Source: Lachnospiraceae bacterium oral taxon 500 (GTDB lineage Bacteria > Bacillota > Clostridia > Lachnospirales > Vallitaleaceae). Taken from it: DNA of 64,000 nt. The translations under genes were made by a program, and so were the position numbers. The notes beneath the pieces were generated by a model, which searched no databases, had not been told where the DNA came from, and worked only from the letters and a program-made list of their open reading frames with translations. Where the stretch lies: positions 248,001 to 312,000 of the forward strand of contig CP027241.1 of assembly GCA_002999035.1 (NCBI GenBank). The letters are read 5' to 3'. Below, piece by piece: positions 61,473 through 64,000 of this stretch. Every line of letters begins with the position of its first letter. Position 1 is the first letter of the stretch.

Positions 61473-61925
61473 CTAAACAGTTTCTGAACGCCATTCATCG
61501 GCATCCTGATCATGCCAGTAAAAAATCTCAGTTACATCTTCATTTTCAAAAACTTCCAGCATCTGCTCAAAGCTTCTGGCCATCCGGTATTGGCACAATT
61601 CCTGCCGGTTGACCCAAAAAACCTCGCCCTCCTCCGAAGACCGCAGCTCCCCGCGAAAACTGTCCGTTTTATATAAAAAAACGACATAGCGATAGTCCTT
61701 ATCCCGATCGGTAAATTGCTTCAGCCCGCAAAACTGCAAATCCCAGACATCCAGCCCGGTTTCCTCTTTGACCTCCCGAATCGCAGACAACATAAATGAC
61801 TCCTCCGGCTCAACATGTCCGCCCGGAAAAGTCACCCCCGGCCATTTGGGATCCTTTCGATCCTGCACCAGAACCTTATCGCCATCATAAATCATACACA
61901 TATTCGTAAAAATCGCTTTTTCCAT
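61473..61925 (-). CDS. Nudix hydrolase (MutT-like, 8-oxo-dGTP type)
   Basis: The 150-residue protein has the Nudix box GHVEPEESFMLSAIREVKEE followed by TGL, and starts MEKAIFTNMCMIYDGDKVLV with the WPGVTFPGGH substrate segment. It hydrolyses nucleoside diphosphate derivatives, perhaps oxidised dGTP; the substrate is an inference from the group. The start has GGAGCGTGGGATAGAAA. The 259 bp upstream (61926-62184) holds no gene. Confidence 0.92.
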   Translation of the reverse strand: MEKAIFTNMCMIYDGDKVLVQDRKDPKWPGVTFPGGHVEPEESFMLSAIREVKEETGLDVWDLQFCGLKQFTDRDKDYRYVVFLYKTDSFRGELRSSEEGEVFWVNRQELCQYRMARSFEQMLEVFENEDVTEIFYWHDQDADEWRSETV

Positions 61926-62184
61926 TTTCTATCCCACGCTCCTCTTTAAAATGCCGGAGCTCATCGCCCCGTTTCCGGCTAAACACCTAACCCTGACCGT
62001 TTTCCTATATTCCTGTCAAAGCTGCCAGGATTCTGTTAAATGATTGTCAGCGCACAACAAGCCCTGTCGAAGCACTGTATGCTTTTTCGCAGACGCGCGA
62101 CCGTCCGGCCTAAAAAGACTGTTCTGCGAAACCGGGCAAGTTCCGTTGACAAAAATAAATCTTACTTAATTGTTCCTCTAAGCA

Positions 62185-62673
62185 TTACCAATGCAGCCGA
62201 TGAAGCTGGCCTGCCGTTTCCAAGTCCCAAAAATCATTTTGCCGCAGTGCCTCATACACCACAATCGCTACCGAATTCGACAAATTCAGTGAGCGATACC
62301 CAGCCCGCATCGGAATTCGAACACAGTTTTGCGGCGCCCGAATCAGAATCTCCTCAGGAATCCCCTTGCTTTCCTTGCCGAACATAATATAGCAGTCCCG
62401 GTCATAGCTAATATCGGTATATTTTTTCTCCGCCTTCGTCGTCGCCATGATTACCGGCGGATTATCATTTTGCCGTAAAAAATCATCGTAATTTTCATAA
62501 ACCTTCAGCTCCAAATCCTTCCAGTAATCCAGCCCCGCCCGCCGGACCGCCTTTTCGGAAATATCAAAGCCCAGCGGTTTGATTAAATGCAGGCTCAACC
62601 CCGTTGCCACGCAGGTCCGGCCGATATTGCCGGTATTATCCGGAATCTCCGGCTCCAATAAAACAATGTTCAT
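62185..62673 (-). CDS. trmL: tRNA (cytidine(34)-2'-O)-methyltransferase TrmL
   Basis: The roughly 162-residue SPOUT protein begins MNIVLLEPEIPDNTGNIGRT and has the knot motifs MFGKESKGIPEEIL and CVRIPMRAGYRSLNLSNSVA, both diagnostic for TrmL. It methylates the 2'-O of the wobble nucleotide of tRNA-Leu species. The start at 62673 is chosen because GGGAGACATG precedes it; the longer frame starts at 62727. It lies 102 bp after the aminotransferase gene on the same strand. Confidence 0.95.
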   Translation of the reverse strand: MNIVLLEPEIPDNTGNIGRTCVATGLSLHLIKPLGFDISEKAVRRAGLDYWKDLELKVYENYDDFLRQNDNPPVIMATTKAEKKYTDISYDRDCYIMFGKESKGIPEEILIRAPQNCVRIPMRAGYRSLNLSNSVAIVVYEALRQNDFWDLETAGQLHRLHW

Positions 62674-62775
62674 CATGTCTCCCTTAATCCTATTTTTCCG
62701 AACTCCCGCCATCCGTAACATCACCAAACGGCGGCATTTCGCTGACCGCCGTTTGATGGGAAGCTGCGCTTTCTT

Positions 62776-63954
62776 CTAAACCGATTTTTTCGGTTTTAAA
62801 TTATATTTTTCCACAAACTTGCCGATCCGCTGCACCGCAATTTTCAGTTCATCAATGCTGTAAGCATACGAGCAGCGGATAAAACCCTCGCCGCTGTCAC
62901 CGAATGCATTGCCGGGAACAACTGCCACCTTTTGCTCCTCCAATAATTTCAGGGCAAATTCCTCACTGGTCAGTCCCGTTTCCTGAATCGACGGAAAAAC
63001 ATAAAAAGCTCCCTCCGGCTCAAAGCAGGCCAATCCCATTTCCCGGAAAGACTGCACCAAAAAGCGCCGCCTCTGATTATAGGCCTCCTTCATTTTCTCA
63101 ATATCCGCATCGCCGTTGCGAGCCGCTTCCACCCCGGCATACTGGCTGACGGTCGGCGAACACATAATGGCGTATTGGTGGATTTTCTTGGCTACCGCCG
63201 TAATTCCTGCTGGCGCTAAGGTATAACCCAGCCGCCAGCCGGTCATGGCATAAGCCTTGGAAAAGCCGTTAATCACAATTGTCCGCTCTTTCATGCCCGG
63301 CAGCGCCGCAATTGAAAAGTGCTTGCCCGCATAGGTCAGCTCGGCGTAAATCTCATCGGAAATGACATACAGGTCATGCTCTTTGATCACCTCTGCGACT
63401 TCTTCCAATTCTTTGCGGGTCATAATCGCACCAGTCGGGTTATTGGGAAAGGACAAAATAATCCCTTTGGTTTTAGGCGTAATCTTCTCCCGAATCTCGG
63501 CCGCTGTGATTTTAAAATTATTTTCCTCTTTGGTGGCAATCGGCACCGGAACAGCTCCGGTCATCGCCGTACAAGGCTGATAGCAAACAAACGACGGCTC
63601 GACTACCAAAAACTCATCGCCGGGATTCAGCAGCGTCCGCAGCATGATATCCAGCCCCTCACTGCCGCCGACCGTAACCAGACATTCGCTTTCCGGGTCA
63701 TACTCCAAGCCAAAGCGACGTTTTTGATAATTACAGATTTCCTCACGCAGTTCAGCCAGCCCGGCATTAGCCGTATAAAAGGTATATCCGCTCTCTAAGG
63801 CGGCAATGCCCTCCTCACGGATATGCCACGGCGTTTCAAAGTCCGGTTCGCCCACACCCAGACTGATGGCATCTTTCATTTGCAGAACAATATCAAAAAA
63901 CTTTCGGATACCCGATGGTTTCATATGCAGTGCAGTTTGATTTAATTCTTTCAT
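62776..63954 (-). CDS. Class I/II pyridoxal-phosphate aminotransferase
   Basis: The 392-residue PLP enzyme has the fold-type I motifs LVTVGGSEGLDIMLRTL (cofactor loop), SFPNNPTGAIMTRKE (Asn for PLP) and the Schiff-base lysine in NGFSKAYAMTGWRLGY near residue 229, then RCSYAYSIDELKIA at the end. This pattern is shared by aspartate, alanine and aromatic aminotransferases; the substrate cannot be fixed. It starts 7 bp after the stop of the gene cut by the window edge, so it is translationally linked to it. The ribosome site is weak (GGCGG). Confidence 0.92.
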   Translation of the reverse strand: MKELNQTALHMKPSGIRKFFDIVLQMKDAISLGVGEPDFETPWHIREEGIAALESGYTFYTANAGLAELREEICNYQKRRFGLEYDPESECLVTVGGSEGLDIMLRTLLNPGDEFLVVEPSFVCYQPCTAMTGAVPVPIATKEENNFKITAAEIREKITPKTKGIILSFPNNPTGAIMTRKELEEVAEVIKEHDLYVISDEIYAELTYAGKHFSIAALPGMKERTIVINGFSKAYAMTGWRLGYTLAPAGITAVAKKIHQYAIMCSPTVSQYAGVEAARNGDADIEKMKEAYNQRRRFLVQSFREMGLACFEPEGAFYVFPSIQETGLTSEEFALKLLEEQKVAVVPGNAFGDSGEGFIRCSYAYSIDELKIAVQRIGKFVEKYNLKPKKSV

Positions 63955-63961
63955 TATAGTG

Positions 63962-64000
63962 TTACCGCCATTCTGCCGCCTTTTTGATCCGGCTCAAGTA
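63962..64000 (-). CDS. C-terminal end of an upstream gene (partial)
   Basis: The last twelve codons (YLSRIKKAAEWR) and a TAA stop of a minus-strand gene are visible, 7 bp before the aminotransferase start. Too little is present to name it. Genes at this position in clostridia are often Lrp/AsnC-type regulators, but the visible residues do not test that. Confidence 0.4.
   Translation of the reverse strand, partial: YLSRIKKAAEWR

Noticed and set aside
61926-62184. Possible RNA gene in the gap between trmL and the Nudix gene
   Set aside because: Some CG-rich inverted pieces are present but no consistent fold, promoter or terminator was found.

Overview
The window looks like chromosome of a low-to-mid GC member of the Bacillota, most likely a clostridial (Lachnospiraceae-like) anaerobe. 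The evidence is the gene content: AddA, MutS2, RlmH, Hsp33, TrmL, a SleB-type cell-wall hydrolase and a membrane pyrophosphatase, together with strong GGAGG ribosome sites and an IS30/large-serine-recombinase style of mobile DNA. No rRNA, tRNA or CRISPR array was seen. Most genes lie on the minus strand.

Layout. 1-6283: an AT-rich surface-glycan locus with four glycosyltransferase genes (one fused GT2-GT4, one cut by the window edge) and a TagGH/Wzm-Wzt type ABC exporter. 6364-18618: housekeeping and signalling genes, namely a sirtuin, an N-terminally shortened Fic protein, two histidine phosphatases (one is gpmA), an orphan iron-type solute-binding lipoprotein, apt, recJ, a two-component system, an HDOD protein, a secreted cell-wall hydrolase and rlmH. 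18619-23606: a decayed mobile island. It holds about 1.2 kb without an intact gene, an IS30 transposase relic, a compact XRE regulator / RelE-type toxin / small partner / ImmA-like protein cassette, a small secreted protein, and a large serine recombinase broken by an internal deletion and a frameshift.

23784-38851: hppA, a QGY-repeat membrane protein, hslO, a ClC transporter, addA without addB, a class V aminotransferase, a chemoreceptor and truA. 39104-48498: a cold-shock protein, a three-gene ABC-2 exporter, a GGDEF/EAL protein with a degenerate GGDEF site, a LuxR-type response regulator with its kinase, and a CPBP protease-like protein. 48577-64000: trmB, a very large alpha-2-macroglobulin-like lipoprotein, a RelB/RelE-type pair, mutS2, an SGNH hydrolase, an orphan Phd antitoxin beside a truncated toxin, a MATE exporter, a Nudix hydrolase, trmL and a class I aminotransferase.

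The most unusual feature is the intergenic DNA. At least three families of long imperfect palindromes occupy gaps between genes. The best family (about 75-95 bp, ends GCCAGAGC and GCGACTGGC) has two arrays with the same internal order, one starting at the stop codon of clcA and the other 18 bp past that of addA, and a single relic beside the dead recombinase. Its stem sequences differ between copies but keep base pairing, its asymmetric internal loops are conserved, and the long form ends in a GNA triloop. That pattern points to selection on a folded nucleic acid, or to a mobile hairpin element, rather than a random palindrome. No autonomous partner gene lies in the window.
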